Assembly (NCBI RefSeq): GCF_007748035.1
Contig: NZ_CP036278.1
Span: 2,790,001 to 2,854,000, forward strand
Length of the DNA stretch: 64,000 nt
Direction of reading: 5' to 3'
Origin: Aeoliella mucimassa
GTDB lineage: Bacteria; Planctomycetota; Planctomycetia; Pirellulales; Lacipirellulaceae
Positions 36,358 through 44,212 of the stretch are shown piece after piece. A program made the translations under genes and the position numbers. The notes under the pieces were generated by a model. That model saw nothing but the letters and a program-made list of their open reading frames with translations, searched no databases and was not told where the DNA came from. The first letter of the stretch is position 1. Every line of letters starts with the position of its first letter.

Positions 36358-37121
36358 TACTGAATATCTCCTTCGTGAACTATCTCTGCAGCCATCTTGG
36401 CTAGCTCATCCCATAACTTGTGAAGCGACTCGTGCTCTATTGACTCTTTCCGATCAGCGTCTGTATTGATGTCTAACTGCAGCACGCATCCATAATGTGT
36501 GTGAGAAATAACCGGTTGGTTTTGTGTTTGGTCGCCCGATACCGCTCTGATTGCAAACTTAGCTGCAGTCCATGTAGAGAGACGATTTATCGCAAGGCCA
36601 GCAATGACATCACTCTTTCGCGGTCGATTGATGCGGTATTGAAACTCCTGCGATGATGGGTCTACTTTGATGTCTTTTAGGCAAGTATCCAAGAACTTGT
36701 AGGTTTCTTCCTTGGAGTCTGTCTTGTAAACAAGGCGTGGAACAAATCCTATCCGTGTAATCTCGGGACATTCATCTAAAAACCAACCAAGTGTGTCATG
36801 AAACTCTTGGCTGGCTTGTTCAAAGCTTCCCAGGGATGGTAGTTCGTCTATGGAACCGTTTGTGACGTCAGGTACAGCACTTACATTCCATGTTACCTTT
36901 AGCGGGTCATTAGTTAGGCTGTAATGCTTGTTGTCGACTTTCGCTTCGTCGGTTCTTACTAGTGTCTTTCTTGTTGAGGAAAATTCATCACCAGCAATAC
37001 GCTGGAACCAATCACTGGCACGCTCATGATGCAGATCGTGCTGTGCATCCTTATGAAATACCGTCATCTGCATTTCTAAGGTTAGCCACTGATTTAGCTG
37101 GTCTTGTGGTTGCGTGGTCAT
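36357..37121 (-). CDS. Hypothetical protein, TIGR04255-like (cassette gene 1)
   Basis: The 254-residue product heads the three-gene cassette. Segments such as FVPRLVYKTDSKEE, YRINRPRKSDVIAGLAINRLSTW and GCVLQLDINTDADR resemble the TIGR04255 family of uncharacterised proteins, but I cannot confirm this by eye. It is soluble and has no catalytic motif that I recognise. I prefer the ATG at 37121 (MTTQPQDQ) over the GTG at 37160. Neither has a strong ribosome site. The gene overlaps the next by one base. Confidence 0.62.
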   Translation of the reverse strand: MTTQPQDQLNQWLTLEMQMTVFHKDAQHDLHHERASDWFQRIAGDEFSSTRKTLVRTDEAKVDNKHYSLTNDPLKVTWNVSAVPDVTNGSIDELPSLGSFEQASQEFHDTLGWFLDECPEITRIGFVPRLVYKTDSKEETYKFLDTCLKDIKVDPSSQEFQYRINRPRKSDVIAGLAINRLSTWTAAKFAIRAVSGDQTQNQPVISHTHYGCVLQLDINTDADRKESIEHESLHKLWDELAKMAAEIVHEGDIQ

Positions 37122-37471
37122 TAATCGATTTCGCTGAAGCGGTAGAGAGTTCAGTCTCACTTATCAATAATAGTCTAATGTCGGCACTTAATGGGGTAAA
37201 CAAGACATTGCTATCGCAGGCTTTGGTTCACAATTCAAGCAGTATCTGTAAGTCGTTAATACACAAGGAGTTATGGCAATGCCGTGTGGTCGTGTTAGCT
37301 TGCCTATATGACCAGAACCACGACAGTTTGGAAGAAGTTACTCCTTGCTGCTTTCAAGAAGAGTGAATTGGTCCCTATTTATGGAAGCGATTGAATCGAC
37401 ACTTTGAGCAAGAAACTCGCAATCCAATCGATTGGAGTGGTGGTGCGGGCATCCGCATTTCGTGTGAGCGT
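37122..37471. other. AT-rich intergenic region upstream of the cassette
   Basis: This 350-base stretch holds no credible gene. It separates the start of the three-gene cassette from the 3' end of a small gene on the same strand and presumably contains the cassette promoter. Its composition changes sharply near 37430 from AT-rich to the GC-rich style of the rest of element 2. Confidence 0.4.
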
Positions 37472-37639
37472 CTACTCATTGACCTCCACCATCTCGCTGA
37501 GCGCTGGCGGGCACCACTCGTCCACCTTCTGGGCCTTCCGCTTGGCCCGTTCGACTTTACTCCACCCCTTGCGAATCTCCGCGCAAGCCTGGGCGATCTC
37601 TTCGGGCGACGGGTCAGGCATTCGCGGCTTGTTCGGCAC
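37472..37639 (-). CDS. Small hypothetical protein, 55 residues
   Basis: A GTG start at 37639, nine bases after AAGGA, opens a 55-residue frame: MPNKPRMPDPSPEE, then a helical, charged middle (AQACAEIRKGWSKVERAKRK) and a C-terminal WCPPALSEMVEV. An in-frame ATG lies at 37621. The amphipathic composition and ribosome site favour a real gene. Its function is unknown. It follows the S49 peptidase gene by about 85 bases on the same strand. Confidence 0.6.
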   Translation of the reverse strand: MPNKPRMPDPSPEEIAQACAEIRKGWSKVERAKRKAQKVDEWCPPALSEMVEVNE

Positions 37640-37724
37640 TACGTCGCGTCCTTTCGTGAGGAAGGGCAGCGAGCGACACGCCGACAGATGCCACTCGCTG
37701 CCGCATTCCCACCGATGAGTATCG

Positions 37725-38684
37725 TTAGAGCTTGGCGGCTAGTTCTTCGCCGTAGCTCGCCCTGTAAATGCGGTGAAAGCTTTCAGCGTGCTTTGCCAAC
37801 TGTGGGTGCTGGCGATAGGCTTGCATCTTCGCTGGTGAGCGTTGAATCTCGTGCCAGTGAGTAACGCCACATAGCTGCTTGAACCTATCGGCAGCCGCCT
37901 TGCCCATCAGCTCGCCGTAGGGTTCACCAGCAACGTTGCTTGGCAACTCCACTTCGTCCGTGTGCATACGTTGCTGTAGCTCGGTGGTGAAGTCGTCCCA
38001 GGTGCGGATGAAGTCAATCAAGCCCCGTTCCTTCGCCTGCTGAGCGGACCATACAGCACCCGTAGCCAGCTCGTTGCGAACATAAGAGACCGAGAGGTTT
38101 CGCCCCCTCGCCAGGTCCGCGAGAAACATCTCGTTTGTTGTGCTGACCAATTGGCGAATGGCGTCGATGTCCTCGGCGGTAACTTTCTTGCCAGGAAGTC
38201 CAACTTCCTTGAAGCGTCCTGTCGAGATAGGAATCACCCGAACGCCCAACCGCTCGTAGAGCTTTTCCGAGTCCGCCAGCACCATGATGGTTCCGATGGA
38301 GCCAACGAACGTTTGCCGCGTTGCCGTGATTGTGGTTGCCTGCGATGCCACATAAACCGCACCGCTAGCCAGCATCCCATCAGCGAACACATGAACCGGC
38401 TTAATCTTCGCTGCAGCGGCAACTCGCTCGGCTAACTGACTGCTGGCGATAGCAGACCCGCCGGGGGAGTCGCAGTACAGATAGATTTCGCCGATGTCGT
38501 CGTTGTAAGCAAGGTGCTGGATGGCAACGCCTACCACCTCCGCACCTAACCGGTTGATTTCGCCAACAAGAGGGACACAACCAGCCAAGTTAGACTTGGT
38601 CGACTTGGCTGGTTGCAGTTTCTTTCCTTCGGCGAGTGCCATCGCTATATCTGGCGTGACGACGAGAATGGTATCGGGACTCAT
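37725..38684 (-). CDS. S49-family (SppA/prohead-protease-like) serine peptidase
   Basis: The 319-residue protein has the ClpP/crotonase-like S49 fold: GEIYLYCDSPGGSAIASSQLAE, the Ser nucleophile in FADGMLASGAVYVASQ, and the general-base Lys in STGRFKEVGLPG. The ATG at 38684 has AAGGAG nine bases upstream. Frames extending to 38945 overlap the next gene and lack family similarity. There is no signal peptide or membrane helix, which argues against a signal-peptide peptidase and fits phage head-maturation proteases. A C-terminal extension (about residues 230-319) is unassigned. It follows a coiled-coil gene by 13 bases, as protease and scaffold genes often do in phages. Confidence 0.85.
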   Translation of the reverse strand: MSPDTILVVTPDIAMALAEGKKLQPAKSTKSNLAGCVPLVGEINRLGAEVVGVAIQHLAYNDDIGEIYLYCDSPGGSAIASSQLAERVAAAAKIKPVHVFADGMLASGAVYVASQATTITATRQTFVGSIGTIMVLADSEKLYERLGVRVIPISTGRFKEVGLPGKKVTAEDIDAIRQLVSTTNEMFLADLARGRNLSVSYVRNELATGAVWSAQQAKERGLIDFIRTWDDFTTELQQRMHTDEVELPSNVAGEPYGELMGKAAADRFKQLCGVTHWHEIQRSPAKMQAYRQHPQLAKHAESFHRIYRASYGEELAAKL

Positions 38685-38697
38685 CGGTTGATTCTCC

Positions 38698-39507
38698 TTA
38701 GTCGGCAATGAAGCCGTAATAGAAATTGGCAACAAGGTCCGCTTCCTGCTGCATTGTCTCAAGGTCCGCTTTCTTCGCGTCGTACTCGGCCTGCAGCTCA
38801 TCGCGGTTAGCCAGCAGCGAAGAGACGTAGCTCTTCCACACCGCAGCATCCACCCAACGGGTAAGCGTCTTCCCTTCGGTCTTTTCCTCCACGGACAAAC
38901 CGGCAGCCCTTGCCGCATTGACGGCACCTTGCGAATCGCCCTCAAGGTCCTTGATGGCGTCGATGTGGGTGAGCTTTGTATTCAGCTCGGCAACCTCAGC
39001 AGCCAATGGGGTTTTGTTCACCCGCTGATGAGCAAGGCTCGCTTCCCTGCGGATTGGCGTCGGTGCCAGGTTCTTGAGGCGGTTGCGAGCAACATCGAAG
39101 TCGTTAATCACCCGCTGCGTCTCTTGCTCTTTGGCTTCCAACGCATCGAGTTCTTTCTGCAGCTCTTTCATCTGCTTGGTGATCTCGGGCGACCGCTCTT
39201 TGAGGTTCTTCGCCGCGGTGTCGTGTGCCTTCACAGCTTTCGAGTACTGGCTGTGAGTCCCAGCGTTTTCAAGAGCCCGCATGGCCGTTCGGCAGCGTTG
39301 CCATTCAGCCAGCAGTGGCGAGCGAACAGAATCCCGCTCGAAGTCAGGCACGCCGAAAGTGTTCCAGATGGCTCGGGTGTGAATGTCGATGTCGCAGTAT
39401 TCTTCGGCACCCATCAGCGACAGAAGTGCTGCATTCAGCTCATTTCCGCAGGCTTCTCGCATCTTCTCGAGAACTTGCTCCGCGGTGCTAGTGGTTTTGG
39501 TCGGCAT
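38698..39507 (-). CDS. Coiled-coil protein, possibly scaffold-like
   Basis: The 269-residue product is rich in heptads: residues about 75-165 (LKERSPEITKQMKELQKELD) and the C-terminal 45 residues (NRDELQAEYDAKKADLETMQ). The N-terminus is globular (NELNAALLSLMGAEEYCDID). No enzyme motif is visible. Its place directly before an S49 protease suggests a scaffold or structural partner, but that is an inference from gene order only. Its first codons overlap the end of the next gene upstream by 20 bases. Confidence 0.65.
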   Translation of the reverse strand: MPTKTTSTAEQVLEKMREACGNELNAALLSLMGAEEYCDIDIHTRAIWNTFGVPDFERDSVRSPLLAEWQRCRTAMRALENAGTHSQYSKAVKAHDTAAKNLKERSPEITKQMKELQKELDALEAKEQETQRVINDFDVARNRLKNLAPTPIRREASLAHQRVNKTPLAAEVAELNTKLTHIDAIKDLEGDSQGAVNAARAAGLSVEEKTEGKTLTRWVDAAVWKSYVSSLLANRDELQAEYDAKKADLETMQQEADLVANFYYGFIAD

Positions 39508-39709
39508 AATATGCTCCTTGTAGGTGGGGGTAGCGGTTGGCTTCGGCGACCATCTGCTCGCGAAGTGCGGGGTATTTCTTGGCTATATGCGAAACCGCTT
39601 TGCTACGGCTGCAACCGGTTCGCTGTTGGTGCTCGTCGACTAGCCGAGTCCACTCGTTTTTTGCGTCGAAGCAGTGTCGACTAGCGTTGTACTGGGTGTA
39701 ATCTTCCAT
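39488..39709 (-). CDS. Small hypothetical protein with a GCSRSKAV motif
   Basis: The 73-residue protein contains WTRLVDEHQQRTGCSRSKAV followed by HIAKKYPALREQMVAEAN, a short helical motif that I associate with small proteins in phage-derived elements. GGAG lies eight bases before the ATG. The gene overlaps the start of the coiled-coil gene by 20 bases, so the two are translated together. The function is unknown. DNA binding is possible. Confidence 0.68.
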   Translation of the reverse strand: MEDYTQYNASRHCFDAKNEWTRLVDEHQQRTGCSRSKAVSHIAKKYPALREQMVAEANRYPHLQGAYYADQNH

Positions 39710-39713
39710 CGTC

Positions 39714-39938
39714 TCATCTCCGTTTACTTAGGTAATACCAGCGCCACGCCTGCAGCCAACGAACACTGTCGACTAACACAGGCTTGCCGCGGGTTTGAAC
39801 GATTTTCTCGAACGGTCGCCCCATCTCTTCGTGGATGTTGCGAGCTTTCTGCTCTCCCACGCCAATCATGTTCGCCATGTCCGTCAGCCGAACCCAGTTC
39901 TCGGTATTTGGCAGCGTTTTTGGTGGCTTTGAAGGCAT
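39714..39938 (-). CDS. Small helix-turn-helix-like protein
   Basis: This 74-residue product reads WVRLTDMANMIGVGEQKARNIHEEMG, then KPVLVDSVRWLQAWRWYYLS, a MerR/excisionase-like helix-turn-helix with a short wing. The ATG at 39938 is the best start. The longer frame to 40070 has a low-complexity Pro/Gly-rich beginning and no ribosome site. It sits in a tightly packed run of tiny genes between the primase and the coiled-coil gene. Confidence 0.66.
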   Translation of the reverse strand: MPSKPPKTLPNTENWVRLTDMANMIGVGEQKARNIHEEMGRPFEKIVQTRGKPVLVDSVRWLQAWRWYYLSKRR

Positions 39939-40044
39939 GGGAATGATTGTTTGTTTTTTCAAAAATGAGGGTGGTGTGTGAATAAACCTGACTGGATAGC
40001 CGCTACGCGGGACCCCGGGCGGGGGGCTTGGAAGGACCCGTAGC

Positions 40045-40278
40045 CTACCCCCCGGGTGCCCCCGTCCCATCCTGAGACGCCCTCAGAGCCTCCAGGACAG
40101 CCAGGTCGCTCGGGGTGAAGTATCGCACCTCATCCAGCTCCAACGCTGGCTCCACGGCTGCTAGGTGTGCCAGGATTCGGAAACCATCGGTATCCAGGTC
40201 GAGCAACCGGCAACACCTGCCGAGACTCAGCAGCCTGGGTTCCTTCGGTACGTCGACGGATTGATAGTTAATGTTCAT
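40045..40278 (-). CDS. Small hypothetical protein, 77 residues
   Basis: Residues 15-45 (LLSLGRCCRLLDLDTDGFRILAHLA) and 50-66 (RYFTPSDLAVLEALRAS) resemble a degenerate helix-turn-helix of the HTH_17 type. The last residues come from a G/C-rich inverted stretch (40010-40075). It lies on the same strand as its neighbours. Regulation or excision is plausible but not shown. Confidence 0.58.
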   Translation of the reverse strand: MNINYQSVDVPKEPRLLSLGRCCRLLDLDTDGFRILAHLAAVEPALELDEVRYFTPSDLAVLEALRASQDGTGAPGG

Positions 40279-40295
40279 ACGTCCAATTCTACCAA

Positions 40296-40499
40296 CTAAG
40301 TGCTACTGCCACACTCACTAGAAGTCCGTCTGCGGACTCTAATTTCGACATTCGTGATTCGCTCTGGTTCGTACCATGCACGATCGACGTAACCACACTT
40401 CAGGCAATCGCGGTTTCGCAGTATGAATGAGCCACACCATCGCTTACCGTGAAGCTTGAGGTTTGCACCACACACCGGGCAGATGTTCAAAAGGGACAT
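40296..40499 (-). CDS. Small zinc-ribbon protein
   Basis: The 67-residue protein has one zinc knuckle pair: CPVCGANLKLHGKRWCG and CLKCGYVDR. An Arg-rich tail follows (RVRRRTSSE). This is a typical compact nucleic-acid-binding or adaptor module of phages. Its start overlaps the end of the upstream small gene by 13 bases, indicating a coupled transcript. Confidence 0.72.
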   Translation of the reverse strand: MSLLNICPVCGANLKLHGKRWCGSFILRNRDCLKCGYVDRAWYEPERITNVEIRVRRRTSSECGSST

Positions 40500-40681
40500 G
40501 TCGGATCCCCTCTGCGATTCGCCAAAATGGCTTCCATGCGTACTTCCTCGAATCGAACCATCGGTTCTTCAGCTTGTAGCTTCCGCTCGCACCGGTCGGT
40601 CAGATTCGGGGCTCGGTACTGCCCGCCTAAGCGTCGGTGCTTGCTCGCTGTGAATTGGCTTGTGTTGGCGTCCTGGTTCAT
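40487..40681 (-). CDS. Small basic hypothetical protein
   Basis: The 64-residue product (MNQDANTSQFTASKHRRLGG at its start) is basic and ends MEAILANRRGDPTCPF. I chose the ATG at 40681, preceded by AAGGTGA four bases upstream. The longer frame back to 40867 reads through G-rich repeats and the end of the primase gene. It overlaps the zinc-ribbon gene. The function is unknown. Confidence 0.6.
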   Translation of the reverse strand: MNQDANTSQFTASKHRRLGGQYRAPNLTDRCERKLQAEEPMVRFEEVRMEAILANRRGDPTCPF

Positions 40682-40692
40682 TTGGTCACCTT

Positions 40693-40831
40693 GGGGGGTG
40701 GTCCGCTGTTTTGTTTTTCCGTTGTGTTCATTCCAGTGTTTGGGGGGGGGGCGGACTATATTTATATAGTCCGCACACAACACCCCCGGACGGGTGCACG
40801 GGGGGTGGTCCGTCAACCCAGTCCACCCCCC
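40693..40831. other. Candidate replication origin of element 2
   Basis: The intergenic stretch after the primase-helicase gene holds a perfect palindrome (arms GCGGACTATAT/ATATAGTCCGC around TT, 40751-40774) flanked by two direct copies of GGGGGGTGGTCCG at 40693-40705 and 40800-40812. The second copy also pairs with CCACCCCC at 40824-40831. An AT-rich palindrome within repeated GC boxes beside a primase-helicase is the layout of a replication origin. It could also be an operator for the small-gene operon. Confidence 0.5.
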
Positions 40832-42768
40832 TCTAGAGCCTCGTTGGGGATGTAGTATTCGCGGCATTTGTTGCCACCTACGTTGGTCAATTCGTAGGCA
40901 ACGTGCCCTTGGGATTGCAAAGCATCCAACCGCCGCTCAACTCGGTCGCGTCCCATGCCGACGGTTTCGCGTATCTTGCGAATAGATAGTCGCTCGTTCA
41001 TCAGGGCGGCAACGATAGCCTTGTCCGCCTCGGCGTCCGCTTCGGCTCGTTGCTCCTGCTGCTTCGTGCGGGCTCCCTTTAGGTCTTTGGGGTTCGCCTG
41101 CTCATCCACACGCCACAATGGGAACTCCCAACGGAGCACCACGGGGTCGATACGCTTGAAGCTACGCACCGCAGCGTCGAGCACCATGCAACCTTCGTCG
41201 ACATGCTCCCGGAGCACTAAATGCGAGTCAGCCGCCCGAGACTGGGAACCACCACCACTGCCAACGTCGGTAACTCGCTTGTCCGCCTGGTCCCCCTTGG
41301 TGGAATGGTGAACCATCCCCACCGCTGCCCCGGTTTTGGCAGCCAACTGGTCGGCACAGTTGTAGAAGTCTCTGTTCTCGTCGTTGGAGTTTTCGTTGGA
41401 GCCCTCGGCAGAGAAACGATACCGGGCATCTAGCAGGATAAACGAGTAGTGCCCGTGGGGAACGTCGTCGAACTCACGCATAAGCTGTGGTAGTGTCCGC
41501 ATGTTCCCCCGTAGGCTCCACACCTCGACCGTGTCGGCGTAGTCTTCGTGGTCCAGCCCCATCGCAGTTATCACGCTAGCGAGCCGATTCGATAGGGTGG
41601 CTGCATGCAATTCGTTGTCGATTAACAACACTCTGCCGCGGCGAGTCTCAAACCGGTCGAGCCAGGGACGACCGGAACCAATCGAGAACAAGATGCCGTA
41701 CCCCGTCCACGACTTGTTAGACTTGGTTGCTCCCACGATGTTGAATATCTCGCCCTTGCGGAACAACCCGTCGACAACCGGCTCGTGCAGCTTCGGGTGC
41801 TGCTCACGCAACTGGTCGACCGTGAACTTGGCAATCGGTGCCATGACTTGCTTGGCGTCGCTCTCCGGCTCCTGTGGGGCGTCTGCTGGCGTCCACTCAG
41901 TCGTCGCGATGGCAAGCTTGGTCATACGCTTGGCGATGTCGTCAGGCTCCGCAGAGTCTCCGAACTCGATGTCGAGCCAGTCCGAGAAGTCTCCCTTCGG
42001 TGGCAGGTTCGGCAGCTCGAGTATCCGAACGCTTTCGGCTACCCCATGAAGCGACGCGGCTACCTGTTGGGCGTGCATTCGTCCCGGTTCATCGTTGTCG
42101 GGAACGATTACCACGTTAGTGTCAGCGAAATACTTGGCGAGTGAATCGGTCCACTTGCCAGCCCCCGACACGTTGGTGGTAGCAGTCAGTCCGATTTCGT
42201 TGGCAGCGTCGCAATCCTTTTCACCCTCGAAGATGAACCGAATGTCGCTAGACTCCAGCAGCCGGGGCAGCTCATACGGAACTAGCTCGGCGTCGCCGCG
42301 CCCGCTAACCCAATTGCCGCTAGCATCCTGGTGCCACTGACGAAAGGTTTTTTTTCCGGGAACAACCGCTCCGGTTTCGTCGATAGCTTCGTGCCGACGA
42401 ACTTGATACAGCAGATTTCCCTCGGGGTCGGTGTAGTCGTAGGTCGCAAGCACCTTGCCAGAATATAGCTTCTGCTTCTTTGGTTTTTGTGCAGAACTCT
42501 GCACGCTTTTGCTTTGCCCGTTGGTGTAGTGACCGGCAAGCCCGTCTTCATACATCAGGTCGGACAGGTCCAGCCGCATCGCTGCCACCACGTCCTTGGT
42601 GTCGCATCCTGCATGGCAGTGAATCAGGCACCGCCCATCGTCGCCACGACAGACACTAAGGCTTGCGGTGCGGTCCTCATGTGCCGGGCATTGGGCGGAC
42701 CATTGTTTACCAGACTGGCGAACACCCTCTAGGCGGTCGAGCACTTGTTGCACGGGGTCAGTGTTCAT
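40813..42768 (-). CDS. Primase-helicase fusion (CHC2 zinc finger, Toprim, RepA-like AAA ATPase)
   Basis: The 651-residue protein joins several replication modules. Residues 25-60 hold a CHC2-type zinc finger (CPAHEDRTASLSV, LIHCHAGC). Residues 177-230 form a Toprim domain (FIFEGEKDCDAAN, IVPDNDEPG). Residues 335-520 form a RepA/AAA_25-type helicase with Walker A GATKSNKS (346-353) and Walker B FILLDARYRF. The C-terminus is a winged helix (LSIRKIRETVGMGRDRVERRL). Such proteins prime and unwind DNA for satellites and plasmids. An origin-like sequence lies directly downstream. This gene argues that element 2 replicates on its own after excision. Confidence 0.9.
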   Translation of the reverse strand: MNTDPVQQVLDRLEGVRQSGKQWSAQCPAHEDRTASLSVCRGDDGRCLIHCHAGCDTKDVVAAMRLDLSDLMYEDGLAGHYTNGQSKSVQSSAQKPKKQKLYSGKVLATYDYTDPEGNLLYQVRRHEAIDETGAVVPGKKTFRQWHQDASGNWVSGRGDAELVPYELPRLLESSDIRFIFEGEKDCDAANEIGLTATTNVSGAGKWTDSLAKYFADTNVVIVPDNDEPGRMHAQQVAASLHGVAESVRILELPNLPPKGDFSDWLDIEFGDSAEPDDIAKRMTKLAIATTEWTPADAPQEPESDAKQVMAPIAKFTVDQLREQHPKLHEPVVDGLFRKGEIFNIVGATKSNKSWTGYGILFSIGSGRPWLDRFETRRGRVLLIDNELHAATLSNRLASVITAMGLDHEDYADTVEVWSLRGNMRTLPQLMREFDDVPHGHYSFILLDARYRFSAEGSNENSNDENRDFYNCADQLAAKTGAAVGMVHHSTKGDQADKRVTDVGSGGGSQSRAADSHLVLREHVDEGCMVLDAAVRSFKRIDPVVLRWEFPLWRVDEQANPKDLKGARTKQQEQRAEADAEADKAIVAALMNERLSIRKIRETVGMGRDRVERRLDALQSQGHVAYELTNVGGNKCREYYIPNEALEGGGLG

Positions 42769-42950
42769 CGGCTGCCCCCCGAGAACACTAGAAAATCTAT
42801 CGGCTTGCTATGAAGACAGCCGCGGCGGTACGCTAATTCTTCTGGCGGCATTAGCCGCTGCCTTGTACAATCCATTTGCAGAATCTCCTATGAGCCCGTA
42901 CCGGTTGCAGCCGGGCGGGCTTTTTCTTGCACCCGCGGGGCGGTTGTGGG

Positions 42951-43241
42951 TTAGAGTCCGAGCCGCTCAGCTTCGCGCTCAGCGCGAGCGATGGCCGCCT
43001 CGCGCTGGCGGTTGGTGCGGTTTGATTGAACGGCGGTCGTGCCATTCGCCGCAGCGGTCGTGCCTTCGACAAAACGCGCGTGAGCTTCGCGGGTGGTGTA
43101 CCTCTTGCCACCCTCATTGAACGACTCTAAGCGAACACCGCGAACGCCGCGTTGTGCCCATCGCCATACTGTGCAGACGTTAACGCCTCGCTCCTGAGCA
43201 AGCTTGGTGAAGGTGATTTTCTGCTCTTGTAAAAGTGTCAT
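42951..43241 (-). CDS. DUF1580-like small regulator
   Basis: The 96-residue protein reads ITFTKLAQERGVNVCTVWRW, AQRGVRGVRLESFNEGGKRY and TTREAHARFVEGT. This is the planctomycete DUF1580 pattern of a helix-turn-helix followed by a strand and helix, related to excisionase-type DNA binders. A basic Arg-rich tail follows. The ATG at 43241 (MTLLQEQ) has GAGAG seven bases upstream. In-frame codons back to 43316 run into the terminator of the preceding gene. It may be the excisionase of element 2. Confidence 0.75.
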   Translation of the reverse strand: MTLLQEQKITFTKLAQERGVNVCTVWRWAQRGVRGVRLESFNEGGKRYTTREAHARFVEGTTAAANGTTAVQSNRTNRQREAAIARAEREAERLGL

Positions 43242-43262
43242 TTTGATGCTCTCGCAATGCCC

Positions 43263-43310
43263 AAAAAAGAAACGGGAACCACCGCCACGAATGGCGATGA
43301 TTCCCGTTTT
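43263..43310 (-). terminator. Rho-independent terminator
   Basis: On the minus strand, arms AAACGGGAA and TTCCCGTTT, with an inner CGCCA/TGGCG pairing, are followed by TTTCTTTTTT. It lies 45 bases beyond the stop at 43355 and just ahead of the DUF1580-like gene, so it should separate the two. Confidence 0.85.
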
Positions 43311-43354
43311 AAGCACGCGATATAGGCTGCGATACGACAGCGCAATACGCTGTC

Positions 43355-44095
43355 CTACATCTTTTTCCGATGCCGACTCCCGTGCCTGGGCCTGGGATTC
43401 TCGGTGTTTCTCTGCACGGTTCGTGCAGAGACGTTAAAAACATCGGCCACTCGTTCGGTCGCCTTTGTGTAGCTCGTACCATCGGCCATCAGCGATTCAA
43501 CTGCCGGTTGGTATTTGCCGTGCTGTCCCGTGTAACACTCATTCAAAGATGAGATATTCGCCTTGCCTCGTTCACTCATTTTTGCGAATGCCGCATCCCA
43601 CTGAACAAACTGCGACCACTGCTGGCCGAACGTCAAACAAGAGTCAGCCAGCATTTCGATAACAGACGAACGATTGACGCATTCACCTTGCAGCGTCTCG
43701 TAACACCCGACAGCGATGGCGGCGTTAGTGTAGGCCATGCAGAGAGTCTGCAGACGGATGAACCGGCGGCGTTTTTCACGGTGCTTGCGGGTGTCGTAAT
43801 CGGGCGTCCGCAGATCGATACGGAATCCGTGAAACAACTGGAATCGCCGTAGCTTACCGTCAAGCTCGATCGTGTAATCGGCTGAGTCGTCAGCCGAGGT
43901 AACCTCTTGGTCCGCAAAATCATGGCAGATAATGCGTGCTATCCATTCACGTTTGTCTAGCAGTTCATCAAGAGTACCGCTCTCGGAGTAAGGTCGACCG
44001 ACAAGATAGCCATCGTGGAACGGGATGGTGTCGTACTTCTCGCCCGCTTGTGTGACGACGCGCATCTTCGGCTTTGGGGTGGCTTTCTTCGCCAT
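43355..44095 (-). CDS. Hypothetical protein of element 2
   Basis: The 246-residue protein is not recognised. It is soluble, with an N-terminal basic patch (AKKATPKPKMRVV), a central aromatic and charged region (KLRRFQLFHGFRIDLRTPDY; KHREKRRRFIRLQ) and a C-terminal helix-turn-helix-like segment (YTKATERVADVFNVSARTVQRN). The last part suggests a DNA-binding regulator. It lies between the integrase and the DUF1580-like gene on the same strand and has its own terminator. Confidence 0.62.
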   Translation of the reverse strand: MAKKATPKPKMRVVTQAGEKYDTIPFHDGYLVGRPYSESGTLDELLDKREWIARIICHDFADQEVTSADDSADYTIELDGKLRRFQLFHGFRIDLRTPDYDTRKHREKRRRFIRLQTLCMAYTNAAIAVGCYETLQGECVNRSSVIEMLADSCLTFGQQWSQFVQWDAAFAKMSERGKANISSLNECYTGQHGKYQPAVESLMADGTSYTKATERVADVFNVSARTVQRNTENPRPRHGSRHRKKM

Positions 44096-44122
44096 TTTGC
44101 AATCTCCTATTCGTGTCAGGGC

Positions 44123-44171
44123 GACCGGCCGGCCACCGCGGGGAGATTGCGTCCGCAGTGATCGGCCGGTC
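44123..44171. repeat. Hairpin downstream of the element 2 integrase
   Basis: Arms GACCGGCCG and CGGCCGGTC pair across 31 bases in the 117-base gap between the integrase stop and the next gene. It may attenuate or end integrase transcription. No T tract follows. Confidence 0.5.
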
Positions 44172-44212
44172 TGTGTGGTTAATTACTCCACAACCCAGCA
44201 ATTGAGTAAATC

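Noticed and set aside
37391-37864. A 157-codon open frame on the plus strand
   Set aside because: It is antisense to the S49 peptidase C-terminus and to the small gene at 37472-37639, and it has no ribosome site.
42668-43120. A 150-codon plus-strand frame with a T-rich hairpin near 42894-42935
   Set aside because: It crosses the primase start and the DUF1580-like gene antisense. The hairpin points along the plus strand, where no gene precedes it, so I did not call a gene or a terminator.
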